From a bacterium (GTDB lineage Bacteria > Planctomycetota > Planctomycetia > Kolteriales > Kolteriaceae), in the NCBI GenBank assembly GCA_019753235.1, contig JAIELF010000026.1, positions 1 to 64,000 of the forward strand: 64,000 bases of DNA, in the 5' to 3' direction. The notes beneath the pieces were generated by a model. The model saw nothing but the letters and a program-made list of their open reading frames with translations. It was not told where the DNA came from and made no database searches. Shown in pieces: positions 26,357 through 34,434 of this stretch. Made by a program: the position numbers and the translations under genes. The stretch's first letter is position 1. The number at the start of each line of letters is the position of its first letter.

Positions 26357-28200
26357 CGACTCTTGTCACTTCCGAAGAGACTTATCGACCTGCCGGCGAG
26401 CACCACGCGCACGTCGACAAACGCGGATTCATCAGCAAGTACGTCTTCTCCACCGATCACAAAATCATCGCGATGCAGTTCTATTTCAGCAGCTTGGTCT
26501 GGCTTTTCGTAGGCGGACTGCTGGCGATGTTGATTCGAATCCAACTCGCTTGGCCTTGGGAGCGGATCCCATGGCTGGGGGAGAAGCTCTTCGCGTCGAC
26601 CGCGGGTCAAATGCCCCCCGAGTTTTACACCATGCTCTTCACGATGCATGGAACCGTGATGATCTTTCTCGTGATCATTCCCTGGCTTTTGGGAGCGTTT
26701 GGTAACTTCCTGATTCCATTACAGATCGGGGCGCCCGACATGGCGTTTCCGCGATTGAACATGCTTTCCTACTGGTTGATGTGGCCGGCCTTTTTCTTCT
26801 TCGCCTCAAGCTTCGTGTTGCAGGGCCTCAACAACGGACCAGCCGCCGGCTGGACGTCGTATCCCCCGTTGAGCGCGGTCCCGAGCGCCGCACCGGGCTC
26901 TGGGCCGGCACAAACTTACTGGATTCTCGGCGTCACGTTTGTCGGCATCTCGTCGATGATGGGCTCGATCAACTACATGACCACCGTGATCAATTGCCGA
27001 GCGCCGGGAATGACCTTTTTTCGAATGCCTCTTTCGACCTGGGCTCTCTTTATCACCGCTATTCTGCAAGCCTTCGCGCTACCGGTCTTGACGGCGGCGG
27101 GGTTGATGCTGCTGGCCGATCGCGTCATCGGATCAAGCTTCTTCGTTCCAGAGGACCTCTGGATTAACGGCGAACAAACCAAAGGGGTCGGCGGGTCCCC
27201 CCTGCTTTGGCAGCACCTCTTTTGGTTTTATTCTCACCCGGCGGTCTACATCATGATTCTGCCCGCCATGGGTATCGTATCGGAAGTGATTGCCACCCAT
27301 AGTCGTAAGCCGGTCTTCGGCTACCGGCCGATGGTCTACTCGATGATCTCCATTTGCGCGCTGGGCTTTATCGTGTGGGGACATCACATGTACACCAGCG
27401 GCATGAACCCCGTCTTGGGAACCGCGTTCGTGGTGTCGACGGTGTTGATTTCCGTGCCCTCGGCCATCAAGACGTTCAATTGGTTAGGGACGATGGTGGG
27501 GGGGACGATTTATCTCACGACGCCGATGTTGCACGCCGTCGGTTTTGTTTCGCTATTCATTATCGGAGGCCTCGGCGGAATCTTTCTGGCCGTGACGCCG
27601 ATCGACGTTCAGGTTCATGATACTTACTTCATCGTGGGGCATTTTCACTACGTCCTGGCAGGCGGAAGTCTGTTCGGCATTTTTGCTGGCGTGACCCATT
27701 GGTACCCCAAAATGTTCGGGCGAATGATGAGTGAGTTCTGGGGCAAAGTTCATTTTGCCATGACCTTCTTCTTCATGAACGGGACGTTCCTGGCGATGCA
27801 CCAGCTCGGCGCGGCCGGCATGCCTCGGCGAATTGCTGACCCCACGCAGTATGAATTCCTCCTTCATTTGATCCCGCTCAACAAGTTCATCACCTTCATG
27901 GCTTTTGGAATGGGGCTGGCGCAGACTATCTTTCTCATCAATTTGTTGGGGAGTTTAGTCCTTGGGAAACGTAGTGGGAGAAACCCTTGGCATGCCAATT
28001 CTCTCGAATGGCTTGCCTCTTCCCCCGCGCCGCATGGAAACTTCGAATCGGTTCCGCTGGTCTATCGCGGTCCGCACGAATTCAGTTCGCCTGAATCACC
28101 CGCCGACTACTTGCCCCAATGGCTTTCTCCCGCCGAAGTGAAGCATTGGCGACCCGGCGAAGATGATTCGCCTGTCTCCAACAAGGGAGGTCTCCTGTGA
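26353..28200 (+). CDS. coxA: Cytochrome c oxidase subunit I (A2-type haem-copper oxidase)
   Basis: 615 residues from ATG 26353, overlapping the coxB stop by 4 nt. It contains the low-spin haem and the haem a3-CuB site that reduces oxygen. Seen: haem ligand in TMHGTVMIF, CuB His in FYSHPAVYIMILP, the His pair in VWGHHMYTSG and haem ligands in IVGHFHYVLAGG. The motif YSHPAV replaces the GHPEV of mitochondrial-type enzymes; this substitution defines A2-type oxidases such as Rhodothermus marinus caa3, in which a Tyr-Ser pair stands in for the D-channel Glu. The N-terminal 25 residues are hydrophilic and rich in His. No subunit III is fused on, since a separate gene follows at 30103. Confidence 0.97.
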   Translation: MTTLVTSEETYRPAGEHHAHVDKRGFISKYVFSTDHKIIAMQFYFSSLVWLFVGGLLAMLIRIQLAWPWERIPWLGEKLFASTAGQMPPEFYTMLFTMHGTVMIFLVIIPWLLGAFGNFLIPLQIGAPDMAFPRLNMLSYWLMWPAFFFFASSFVLQGLNNGPAAGWTSYPPLSAVPSAAPGSGPAQTYWILGVTFVGISSMMGSINYMTTVINCRAPGMTFFRMPLSTWALFITAILQAFALPVLTAAGLMLLADRVIGSSFFVPEDLWINGEQTKGVGGSPLLWQHLFWFYSHPAVYIMILPAMGIVSEVIATHSRKPVFGYRPMVYSMISICALGFIVWGHHMYTSGMNPVLGTAFVVSTVLISVPSAIKTFNWLGTMVGGTIYLTTPMLHAVGFVSLFIIGGLGGIFLAVTPIDVQVHDTYFIVGHFHYVLAGGSLFGIFAGVTHWYPKMFGRMMSEFWGKVHFAMTFFFMNGTFLAMHQLGAAGMPRRIADPTQYEFLLHLIPLNKFITFMAFGMGLAQTIFLINLLGSLVLGKRSGRNPWHANSLEWLASSPAPHGNFESVPLVYRGPHEFSSPESPADYLPQWLSPAEVKHWRPGEDDSPVSNKGGLL

Positions 28201-29153
28201 ACACCGAGAGTTATTCGACCGGCGACGCGTGGGTTCATCGCCTGGCGGTGTTGTTGATGATCCTAACACTGGGGCTGCTCTTCTTAGGAGGACTCGTCAC
28301 CAGTCATGAAGTCGGCATGGCCGTCCCCGATTGGCCGGCAACGTACGGCGAGAACATGTTCACGTACAACTTCTTCGACAAATCATGGGGAATTCAACTC
28401 GAACATACCCATCGTCTCGCGGGCTCGGTGATCGGCCTGGTGACGGTTGCTCTATCAATCGCGATCTACCGAGTTGAAAAAAGGATCTCGGTCCGATGGC
28501 TGGGATTGGCGGCGCTCGTGGGAGTGGTGATTCAAGGTGTGCTTGGCGGCGGTCGCGTAGTCCTCAATGCGATCTTGGGCCAGCATTTGGCTGCCGTGCA
28601 CGGTTGCTTCGCGCAGGCGTTCTTTGCAACAGTGGTCATCCTGGTGGCCGTCACGAGTCGGTCGTATCGACAGACTTCGCCAGCGACCCATGACGAAGCG
28701 GGGAGTCTGCAACGAGCCTCGCTCTTTTTGGCTGTTGCCGTCTATTTGCAGATGGTTCTCGGGGCAGTTGTTCGCCATTACCAAGGTTCTTTGTGGATGG
28801 TGCATTTGGCATTGGGAGCGATCCTGATGTTTGCGGCCCTCTGGGTGATGATGCTCACGATCTTGCACCCGCCGCTTCGGAAGGTGCTCGGCACGCCGGT
28901 GATGATCTTGGGCGGGGGGCTCGCGGCGCAGATCACCCTTGGGATTGTCGCTCTCTTTCTGACGGGGATTCTCGATACTGAGCCCCACAACAATATCACG
29001 GTGCAAGAGGCGGTGACCGTGACGACACACTTGGCACTCGGGTCGATTTTGCTGGGGACATCCGTTTACCTCGCGGTTGCCTCACGTAGATACATCGAAG
29101 GACCGACTTCGAGCCCGGCCCCGAGTCGTCTCACGCTGGAGCCTGCCCGATGA
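28197..29153 (+). CDS. ctaA: Haem A synthase (CtaA/Cox15)
   Basis: 318 residues from GTG 28197, overlapping the coxA stop. It oxidises the C8 methyl of haem O to the formyl group of haem A. It is an eight-span membrane protein: an early span with GGLVTSHEVGMAVPDWPATYG, which contains the conserved region after helix 1, then EHTHRLAGSVIG with a haem-ligating His, AAVHGCFAQAF in helix 4, VVRHYQGSLWMVHLALG and TTHLALGS near the end. The presence of ctaA shows that the oxidase uses haem A rather than haem O or B. Its place directly between coxA and ctaB fits co-expression with the enzyme it serves. Confidence 0.93.
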   Translation: MNTESYSTGDAWVHRLAVLLMILTLGLLFLGGLVTSHEVGMAVPDWPATYGENMFTYNFFDKSWGIQLEHTHRLAGSVIGLVTVALSIAIYRVEKRISVRWLGLAALVGVVIQGVLGGGRVVLNAILGQHLAAVHGCFAQAFFATVVILVAVTSRSYRQTSPATHDEAGSLQRASLFLAVAVYLQMVLGAVVRHYQGSLWMVHLALGAILMFAALWVMMLTILHPPLRKVLGTPVMILGGGLAAQITLGIVALFLTGILDTEPHNNITVQEAVTVTTHLALGSILLGTSVYLAVASRRYIEGPTSSPAPSRLTLEPAR

Positions 29154-30103
29154 GCGGAGTGATCCCGGCCATGGCGAGCGAGCCGACACCTGTGGATGTT
29201 CCTCCCGTTGCCGACGAGCTGGTTGCGAGTGGCGCTTGGCAGCGGATGGGGGACTATCTCGAACTCACGAAACCGCGGATTGCGGTGCTGGTGCTATTCA
29301 CGGTCATGGCGGGGGGCGTCATTGCCGACGGGGGCAGGGCCGATGTGCGACTGCTCGTTCATGCCGTCATCGGAACCGCGCTCGTCGCTTGTGGTGCGAG
29401 CATCCTCAACCAGGTTAACGAACGTCACTCCGACGCACTGATGAATCGGACCGCTCGTCGGCCGATCCCGACGGGTCGCGTCGCACCGACCGAGGGGGCG
29501 ATTCTCGGCTACGGGGCCGCCGTTGTTGGGACCGTGTATTTGGTGCTGCTCGTCAATCTCTTGTCGGCGGCGGTCGCGCTCGCCAGCTTTATTCTCTACG
29601 TTTTCATCTACACTCCGATGAAACGCGTGACGGCGCTCAACACCGTGATCGGGGCGATCCCCGGTGCTTTTCCGCCGCTGGTCGGGTGGGCGGCCGTCCG
29701 GGGATCATTTTCAATCGACGCCCTTTGGCTTTTCCTGCTCGTCTTCTTTTGGCAGTTTCCTCATTTCTTTGCGATCGCTTGGCTCTACCGCGATGACTAC
29801 GCTCGCGCGGGGCTGCGAATGCTTCCCACGACTCGGCTCGGTCGACGGATGACCGGTTGGCAGATGGTGAGCTTCTGTCTGGTCCTTTTCCCAGTGACGC
29901 TCGCCCCGGTGATGACCTCCTCCGCAGGGCGAATCTTGCTGGTGGGATCGATCATCCTCGGTTTACAGTTTCTCGGCTTCTGTCTGGCATTCTTAATGCA
30001 GCCTAGCCGAATCCGCGCGAAGTACGTCCTCTGGAGTTCGCTGGTATACTTGCCGATGATGTTGATTCTCTGGATGCTCGATTCGATGAAGGGGGCCTCT
30101 TAA
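29150..30103 (+). CDS. ctaB: Protohaem IX farnesyltransferase (haem O synthase)
   Basis: 317 residues from ATG 29150, overlapping ctaA as ATGA. It attaches a farnesyl group to haem B to form haem O, the substrate of CtaA. A UbiA-type prenyltransferase with about nine spans. The Asp-rich binding motifs are seen as NQVNERHSDALMNRTARRP and YRDDYARAGLRMLP. TKPRIAVLVLFTVMAGG is the conserved start of the first span. The first 40 residues are a hydrophilic extension of no evident function. It joins coxC through TAATG. Confidence 0.95.
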   Translation: MSGVIPAMASEPTPVDVPPVADELVASGAWQRMGDYLELTKPRIAVLVLFTVMAGGVIADGGRADVRLLVHAVIGTALVACGASILNQVNERHSDALMNRTARRPIPTGRVAPTEGAILGYGAAVVGTVYLVLLVNLLSAAVALASFILYVFIYTPMKRVTALNTVIGAIPGAFPPLVGWAAVRGSFSIDALWLFLLVFFWQFPHFFAIAWLYRDDYARAGLRMLPTTRLGRRMTGWQMVSFCLVLFPVTLAPVMTSSAGRILLVGSIILGLQFLGFCLAFLMQPSRIRAKYVLWSSLVYLPMMLILWMLDSMKGAS

Positions 30104-30726
30104 TGGCCCATGCCATCACGACCGAAGCATCCCCTCCCGTTTCGACGGCGCTCCCTGTCTCCAATGGGAAGCTTGCCATTTGGCTTTTTCTCGGGACAGA
30201 GGTGATGTTCTTCACGGGGTTGATCGGGGCCTACATCGTTCTGCGGATCAGCAATGCAGACACTTGGCCTAACCATCACGATGTTCTTCACGAGCCGATC
30301 GGTGCATTCAACACTTTCGTTCTTATCTGCAGCAGCGTGACCGTGGTATTGGCTCATCAGGCAATTCTGCAGGGAAAGTCTGCTCGCTGCTTATGGTTGT
30401 TGGCCGTCACCTTTCTCTTAGGCTTTGTTTTTCTGGGCGTCAAAGCATTCGAGTATGCAGAGAAGTTTCATCATCATTTACTCCCGTGGGAGATTTCCGC
30501 GGAGCATCCCGGTTGGCGACTTTGGTCGGGAACCTACTTCATGATGACTGGATTTCACGCGCTTCACGTTCTGGTGGGACTTTTCGCGTGGGGGTGGATT
30601 CTTCTGGTCGGTGCGACGGTGGGACTCCGTCCATCCCATGCCCATTTTGTTGAGAATGCCGGCATTTATTGGCACTTTGTCGATCTCGTTTGGATCTTCC
30701 TCTTTCCATTGCTGTACTTAATGTAG
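30103..30726 (+). CDS. coxC: Cytochrome c oxidase subunit III
   Basis: 207 residues with five membrane spans, like the short bacterial form that lacks the first two helices of the mitochondrial subunit. Seen: KLAIWLFLGTEVMFFTGLIG at the first span, the conserved Glu in GVKAFEYAEKF, GFHALHVLVG and the C-terminal IYWHFVDLVWIFLFPLLYL. It stabilises subunit I and may help oxygen entry. The ATG overlaps the ctaB stop by one base. The N-terminus before the first span is about 20 residues. Confidence 0.95.
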   Translation: MAHAITTEASPPVSTALPVSNGKLAIWLFLGTEVMFFTGLIGAYIVLRISNADTWPNHHDVLHEPIGAFNTFVLICSSVTVVLAHQAILQGKSARCLWLLAVTFLLGFVFLGVKAFEYAEKFHHHLLPWEISAEHPGWRLWSGTYFMMTGFHALHVLVGLFAWGWILLVGATVGLRPSHAHFVENAGIYWHFVDLVWIFLFPLLYLM

Positions 30727-30740
30727 AGGGAGCCGTTGCC

Positions 30741-31076
30741 TTGCACGATCACGCCGACGCCCACTCGAATCCCTTTCATGTTGGAAGAATCTTCGCGCTG
30801 CTCGTGGCATTGACGATGGCGACGTTTGCATCCCTTTTTATCAGAGCGCAGTGGGCCAGTGCCTGGTCGCCGACTACCAACACCATCTTCATTCTGCTCG
30901 TGGCCAGCGCGAAGGCGCTACTCGTGATTCTGTTCTTCATGCATTGGAAGTACGAGAAGGCGTGGAAGTATTTACTCTGCGTGCCGACCATTTTGCTGGC
31001 GATCGTCGCGGTGCTCGCGCTCCTGCCCGATGTCGCCTACGAGACGTATGAAAAAACAAGCTGGCACGGGCCGTGA
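30741..31076 (+). CDS. coxD: Cytochrome c oxidase subunit IV (prokaryotic type)
   Basis: 111 residues from TTG 30741. I chose this start because GAGGGAG at 30726-30732 lies 8 nt before it; a longer frame from 30669 would overlap coxC by 58 nt and encode a non-conserved extension. Three hydrophobic spans: GRIFALLVALTMATFASLF, TIFILLVASAKALLVILFFM and LCVPTILLAIVAVLALL. ASAKALLVILFFMHWKYE is the conserved core of the CtaF/CyoD family. The short His-rich N-terminus is typical. It is a small assembly or stability subunit. Confidence 0.85.
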   Translation: MHDHADAHSNPFHVGRIFALLVALTMATFASLFIRAQWASAWSPTTNTIFILLVASAKALLVILFFMHWKYEKAWKYLLCVPTILLAIVAVLALLPDVAYETYEKTSWHGP

Positions 31077-31117
31077 CATGAACGGTCGCTTCGACGGGCT
31101 TTAAGGATCACTTTCGA

Positions 31118-32089
31118 ATGGTCGACCGGATCAACTCGCTTGGCATGAACGACCATGGTGGATGCGCCCTCCATGCCGAGCATCTTTCGCATCACTACGG
31201 GCAAAGAACGGCTCTGGATGATGTCTCGCTCGATATCGGTGTGGGCGAGACCTTTGCTCTTTTGGGTCCCAATGGCGGCGGAAAGACAACTCTCTTCAAA
31301 CTTCTCTCCACATCGATGCCCGTTCAAGCGGGAACCCTGGAAATCTTTGGGATTGGTGTCCGGAACGCACCGCTCGATGTCCGCAGGCAGATCGGCGTCG
31401 TCTTTCAAAGTCCCAGCCTCGATAAAAAGCTTTCCGTCCGCGAGAATCTCCTCCATCACGCGCGTCTTTACGGTATGGCGCGATCCGAATACTTGCCGCG
31501 AATGGAAGAAACGCTTTCGCTGCTCGGCTTGGCGGATCGGCTCCGCGATCGGGTGGAACAACTCTCGGGTGGGCTGGCTCGGCGAGTGGAGATCGCGAAG
31601 TCTCTCTTACATGGTCCCCGCCTTCTCATTCTCGATGAGCCGAGCACCGGCCTCGACCCGGCTGCGCGAAGCGACTTGTGGAAGTATCTGGCCAGTTTGA
31701 AGGAATCCGGTGTCACCCTACTGACAACGACGCATCTGATGGATGAGGCCGAGCAGGGAGACCGTGTCGGCATCCTGCATCAAGGGAAGCTCGTGGCCTT
31801 GGGATCGCCGGCCGTGCTCCGTTCGCAGATTGGGGGTGAAGTCGTCTCGATCCATTCGGCCGAGCCCGACGCGCTGGCGAACATGCTTCTTCAGCATTGG
31901 GAGATTAAAGCGGAAATCCGCGGTGGGCTTGTCCGCTTCGAGCATCCGACCGGCTTTGACCTTCTCCCGGAGATTCTGGATTTTGCGCGAGGAAAAGTCG
32001 AATCCCTCTCGGTCTCTCGCCCGACGCTCGAAGATGTTTTTCTTCAGCGGACCGGCCATCGTTTCTGGGGGGATATCGAGCATGGCTAA
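31118..32089 (+). CDS. ABC transporter ATP-binding protein in the oxidase cluster
   Basis: 323 residues from ATG 31118, with AAGGA 9 nt upstream. Complete ATPase motifs: Walker A GPNGGGKTT near residue 52, Q-loop GVVFQSPSLDKK, signature LSGGLARRVEIA, Walker B LLILDEPSTGLDP and switch His in TTTHLMDEAE. It belongs to the NatA/CcmA/NosF-like group that works with ABC-2 permeases. The C-terminal 80 residues form an extra domain. It lies 41 bp after coxD, overlaps the permease gene by 8 bp and sits before SCO. A role in maturing the oxidase, such as moving copper, haem or a chaperone component, is inferred by analogy with nosFY; it is not shown by the sequence. Confidence 0.88.
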   Translation: MVDRINSLGMNDHGGCALHAEHLSHHYGQRTALDDVSLDIGVGETFALLGPNGGGKTTLFKLLSTSMPVQAGTLEIFGIGVRNAPLDVRRQIGVVFQSPSLDKKLSVRENLLHHARLYGMARSEYLPRMEETLSLLGLADRLRDRVEQLSGGLARRVEIAKSLLHGPRLLILDEPSTGLDPAARSDLWKYLASLKESGVTLLTTTHLMDEAEQGDRVGILHQGKLVALGSPAVLRSQIGGEVVSIHSAEPDALANMLLQHWEIKAEIRGGLVRFEHPTGFDLLPEILDFARGKVESLSVSRPTLEDVFLQRTGHRFWGDIEHG

Positions 32090-32897
32090 CGCCTTCAGCG
32101 TCCGCCCGCTTCGACCCCGCGCGGGAATCCTCGCCGCCTGGACACTTGCCGAGCGCGAAGTCGTGCGGTTTCTCCGACAACCCAACCGAGTCATCGGCGC
32201 GCTCGGGCAGCCGATCATCTTCTGGGTATTCTTAGGGCTGGGGCTCCGCGGATCCTTTCGGCCGCAGACACCGTCGGGAAGTGTCCCGTATGATCAATAC
32301 TTTTTCCCTGGCGTGCTGGCGATGATCGTCCTTTTCACAGCGATTTTCTCGACCATTTCGATCATCGAAGATCGGCGCGAGGGTTTCCTGCAGGGGGTCT
32401 TGGTCGCACCCGTCGAAAGGTTCTGGATCGTGCTGGGTAAAGTTGTTGGCGGGACCGTATTGGCCCTTTTGCAATCGATCGTGTTTCTCACACTAGCTCC
32501 TTTGGCGGGCATCCCGCTCAGTTTATTGGGCGTCCTGACGACGGTTCTTCTGCTCGCGGTGTTGGGAATCGCGCTGACGAGTCTCGGATCGGTGTTGGCT
32601 TGGCGGACAGACTCGGTCCAAGGGTTTCATGCGGTGATGAGCATCCTTTTGTTTCCGATGTGGTTTTTGTCGGGCTCAGTCTTTCCACTGGAAGGGGCCC
32701 CGACCTGGCTGGCCTGGGTGGTGCGATTGAATCCTCTCACGTACGGCGTTGCTGGCATTCGTCGGTTGCTTGCCATCGGAGGGGATAGTTCGCTGATTCC
32801 GGAAAGCGTCGCGAGCTTGTCCGTTTCGATTCCCATCACGATCGGCTTTGCCGTCGTGACATTCCTCTGGGCGACTCGGTCGGCCCGTCGGTACTGA
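32082..32897 (+). CDS. ABC-2 type permease in the oxidase cluster
   Basis: 271 residues from ATG 32082, which overlaps the ATPase stop by 8 nt. The frame is open further upstream, but that part lies antisense to nothing and in another frame of the ATPase gene, so it is not used. Six spans: VIGALGQPIIFWVFLGLGL, YFFPGVLAMIVLFTAIFSTI, VLALLQSIVFLTLAPLAG, LLAVLGIALTSLGSVLAW, MSILLFPMWFLSGSVFPLEG and ITIGFAVVTFLWATRSA. EDRREGFLQGVLVAPV and NPLTYGVAGIRRL are characteristic of ABC-2 exporters of the DrrB/NodJ kind. It forms the transporter with the preceding ATPase. Confidence 0.88.
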   Translation: MANAFSVRPLRPRAGILAAWTLAEREVVRFLRQPNRVIGALGQPIIFWVFLGLGLRGSFRPQTPSGSVPYDQYFFPGVLAMIVLFTAIFSTISIIEDRREGFLQGVLVAPVERFWIVLGKVVGGTVLALLQSIVFLTLAPLAGIPLSLLGVLTTVLLLAVLGIALTSLGSVLAWRTDSVQGFHAVMSILLFPMWFLSGSVFPLEGAPTWLAWVVRLNPLTYGVAGIRRLLAIGGDSSLIPESVASLSVSIPITIGFAVVTFLWATRSARRY

Positions 32898-33020
32898 AGT
32901 TCGTGCAGGAAAAGACTGGGGCGATCCAACTCGCGTGGTCGAGTCACCCGCGAATCCTGGCCCCTGGATCTGGGCGGCAAGCGAATGGTGTTTTCTGAAA
33001 TTCGTTAGGAGAAGTTCTTC

Positions 33021-33710
33021 ATGCGTCGGCTTTCGGTCGGTGAGATCACTTGGGGGCGGATGCCGATCGGTTGGCTTTTGTTCCTCTCGGCGATTGTTGC
33101 CGGCCTTTTGGTTTATTTTCTGCCGCCTCCTCCGCGCGGGCTAAATGAGAATCCTACTGAGTTGCCGAGAGAGTTTCGGCCCGCGTCGCTGGATCGGCCG
33201 GTGCCGGACTTCGAACTCGTGGATCAAGCAGGCAACAAAGTGACACTGGCGGACCTCAAGGGATCTTACTGGGTGGCGGGCTTCATCTTTACTCGTTGCA
33301 AAGGAATTTGTCCGACGGTTTCCTCCGCGATGGCCAAGCTTCGAGATGAGCTTCCGCCGGAGATCAAGTTGGTCAGTTTCTCGGTCGACCCGAAGTTCGA
33401 TACACCGGCGGTGCTGGCCGATTACGCATCTCGGTTCGGCGTTAAGGACGCAACTCGCTGGAAGTTTCTGACCGGCCAGCGCGATGTGATTTACCGCATC
33501 AGCAAGGATGGGTTTCTTCTCGTTGTCGAGGAGAATCCCGATCCACAAGCCGACCCGGGTGATTTAGTGACGCACACTAGTCGAATTGTGATTGTGGATG
33601 ATCAAGGGATCGCCCGGACAACATATAACACGCTCGATCCATCAAGTGTGGACCTTGTCAAGCAGTCGATTCAGAGGCTTCAGAAGAAGAAATCGAATGA
33701 GCATCAATGA
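33021..33710 (+). CDS. SCO1/SenC copper chaperone
   Basis: 229 residues with an N-terminal membrane anchor (IGWLLFLSAIVAGLLVYFLP) and a thioredoxin-fold domain outside the membrane. The copper site is complete: CKGIC at 93-97 and the distal His in THTSRIVIVDD near 185. FIFTRCKGICPTV, VSFSVDPKFDTP and FLTGQRDVIY are family hallmarks. It supplies copper or reduces the Cys pair of CuA in CoxB. It starts at ATG 33021 after AGGAG and overlaps the DUF420 gene by 14 nt. Confidence 0.92.
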   Translation: MRRLSVGEITWGRMPIGWLLFLSAIVAGLLVYFLPPPPRGLNENPTELPREFRPASLDRPVPDFELVDQAGNKVTLADLKGSYWVAGFIFTRCKGICPTVSSAMAKLRDELPPEIKLVSFSVDPKFDTPAVLADYASRFGVKDATRWKFLTGQRDVIYRISKDGFLLVVEENPDPQADPGDLVTHTSRIVIVDDQGIARTTYNTLDPSSVDLVKQSIQRLQKKKSNEHQ

Positions 33711-34149
33711 TTTGCCCGCCGTCAACGCGACGCTCAACGGCTTGGCCGCTGTGTTGCTGGTGACCGGTTGGGTTTTCATTCGCCGAAAGAACATTCCCGC
33801 GCACCGCGCGTCGATGATCGCGGCCTTTGCGATGTCGGCCCTCTTTCTGACCTGTTATCTCACGTACCACTACTATCGCTACTCGGTGACCGGCGAAGGC
33901 TCGACAAAGTTCCCTGGGACGGGGATCTGGAAAACGATTTACCTAGCGATTCTAGTCCCCCACATCATCCTTGCCGTGGTCATGTTGCCGATGATTTTGC
34001 GGGTCTTTTACTTTGCGTTCAAGGGGGACATTGCAAGGCATCGGCCGCTGGCGCGGATCACCCTCCCCATCTGGGTTTACGTCTCGGTAACGGGGGTTCT
34101 GGTTTATGTGATGCTCTACCGCATCACCTGGGTTCCCATCGGTGCATGA
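33697..34149 (+). CDS. DUF420 membrane protein (CtaM/YozB-like)
   Basis: 150 residues from ATG 33697, overlapping the SCO gene. Four membrane spans: an N-terminal one with LNGLAAVLLVTGWVFI, MSALFLTCYLTYHYY, ILVPHIILAVVMLPMIL and YVSVTGVLVYVMLY. The conserved His residues of DUF420 are visible in IPAHRASM, LTYHYYRY, VPHIILA and IARHRPLARIT. Bacillus and Staphylococcus CtaM, from this family, is needed for an active haem A oxidase, so a late assembly role is likely here too. It is the last gene of the oxidase cluster, followed by a 285-bp gap. Confidence 0.85.
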   Translation: MSINDLPAVNATLNGLAAVLLVTGWVFIRRKNIPAHRASMIAAFAMSALFLTCYLTYHYYRYSVTGEGSTKFPGTGIWKTIYLAILVPHIILAVVMLPMILRVFYFAFKGDIARHRPLARITLPIWVYVSVTGVLVYVMLYRITWVPIGA

Positions 34150-34434
34150 TCCGCCTGTATGATGTTCGACTCGCCAATCATCACGGTTGGGTCGAAACGT
34201 CGGGCGTGAGAACCTTCCTTGATGTCGAGCGGTCGATGGGGTTGCCGGCTTGCCAATGGGCGCTGAGTACGTAATCAATCGATCGGGTGGCCCACACAGG
34301 GCGGCTGGCCGGCGGGGCTGGCTCTGTGGATTTATTCTGAATGTGTCCGATCGACATCCCGGCTCGCGACAGCGAGTCCTCCGATCGGTTCACAAATCCA
34401 TGAACGTATTCTCAGATAGGGGAAGGACTCTCCC

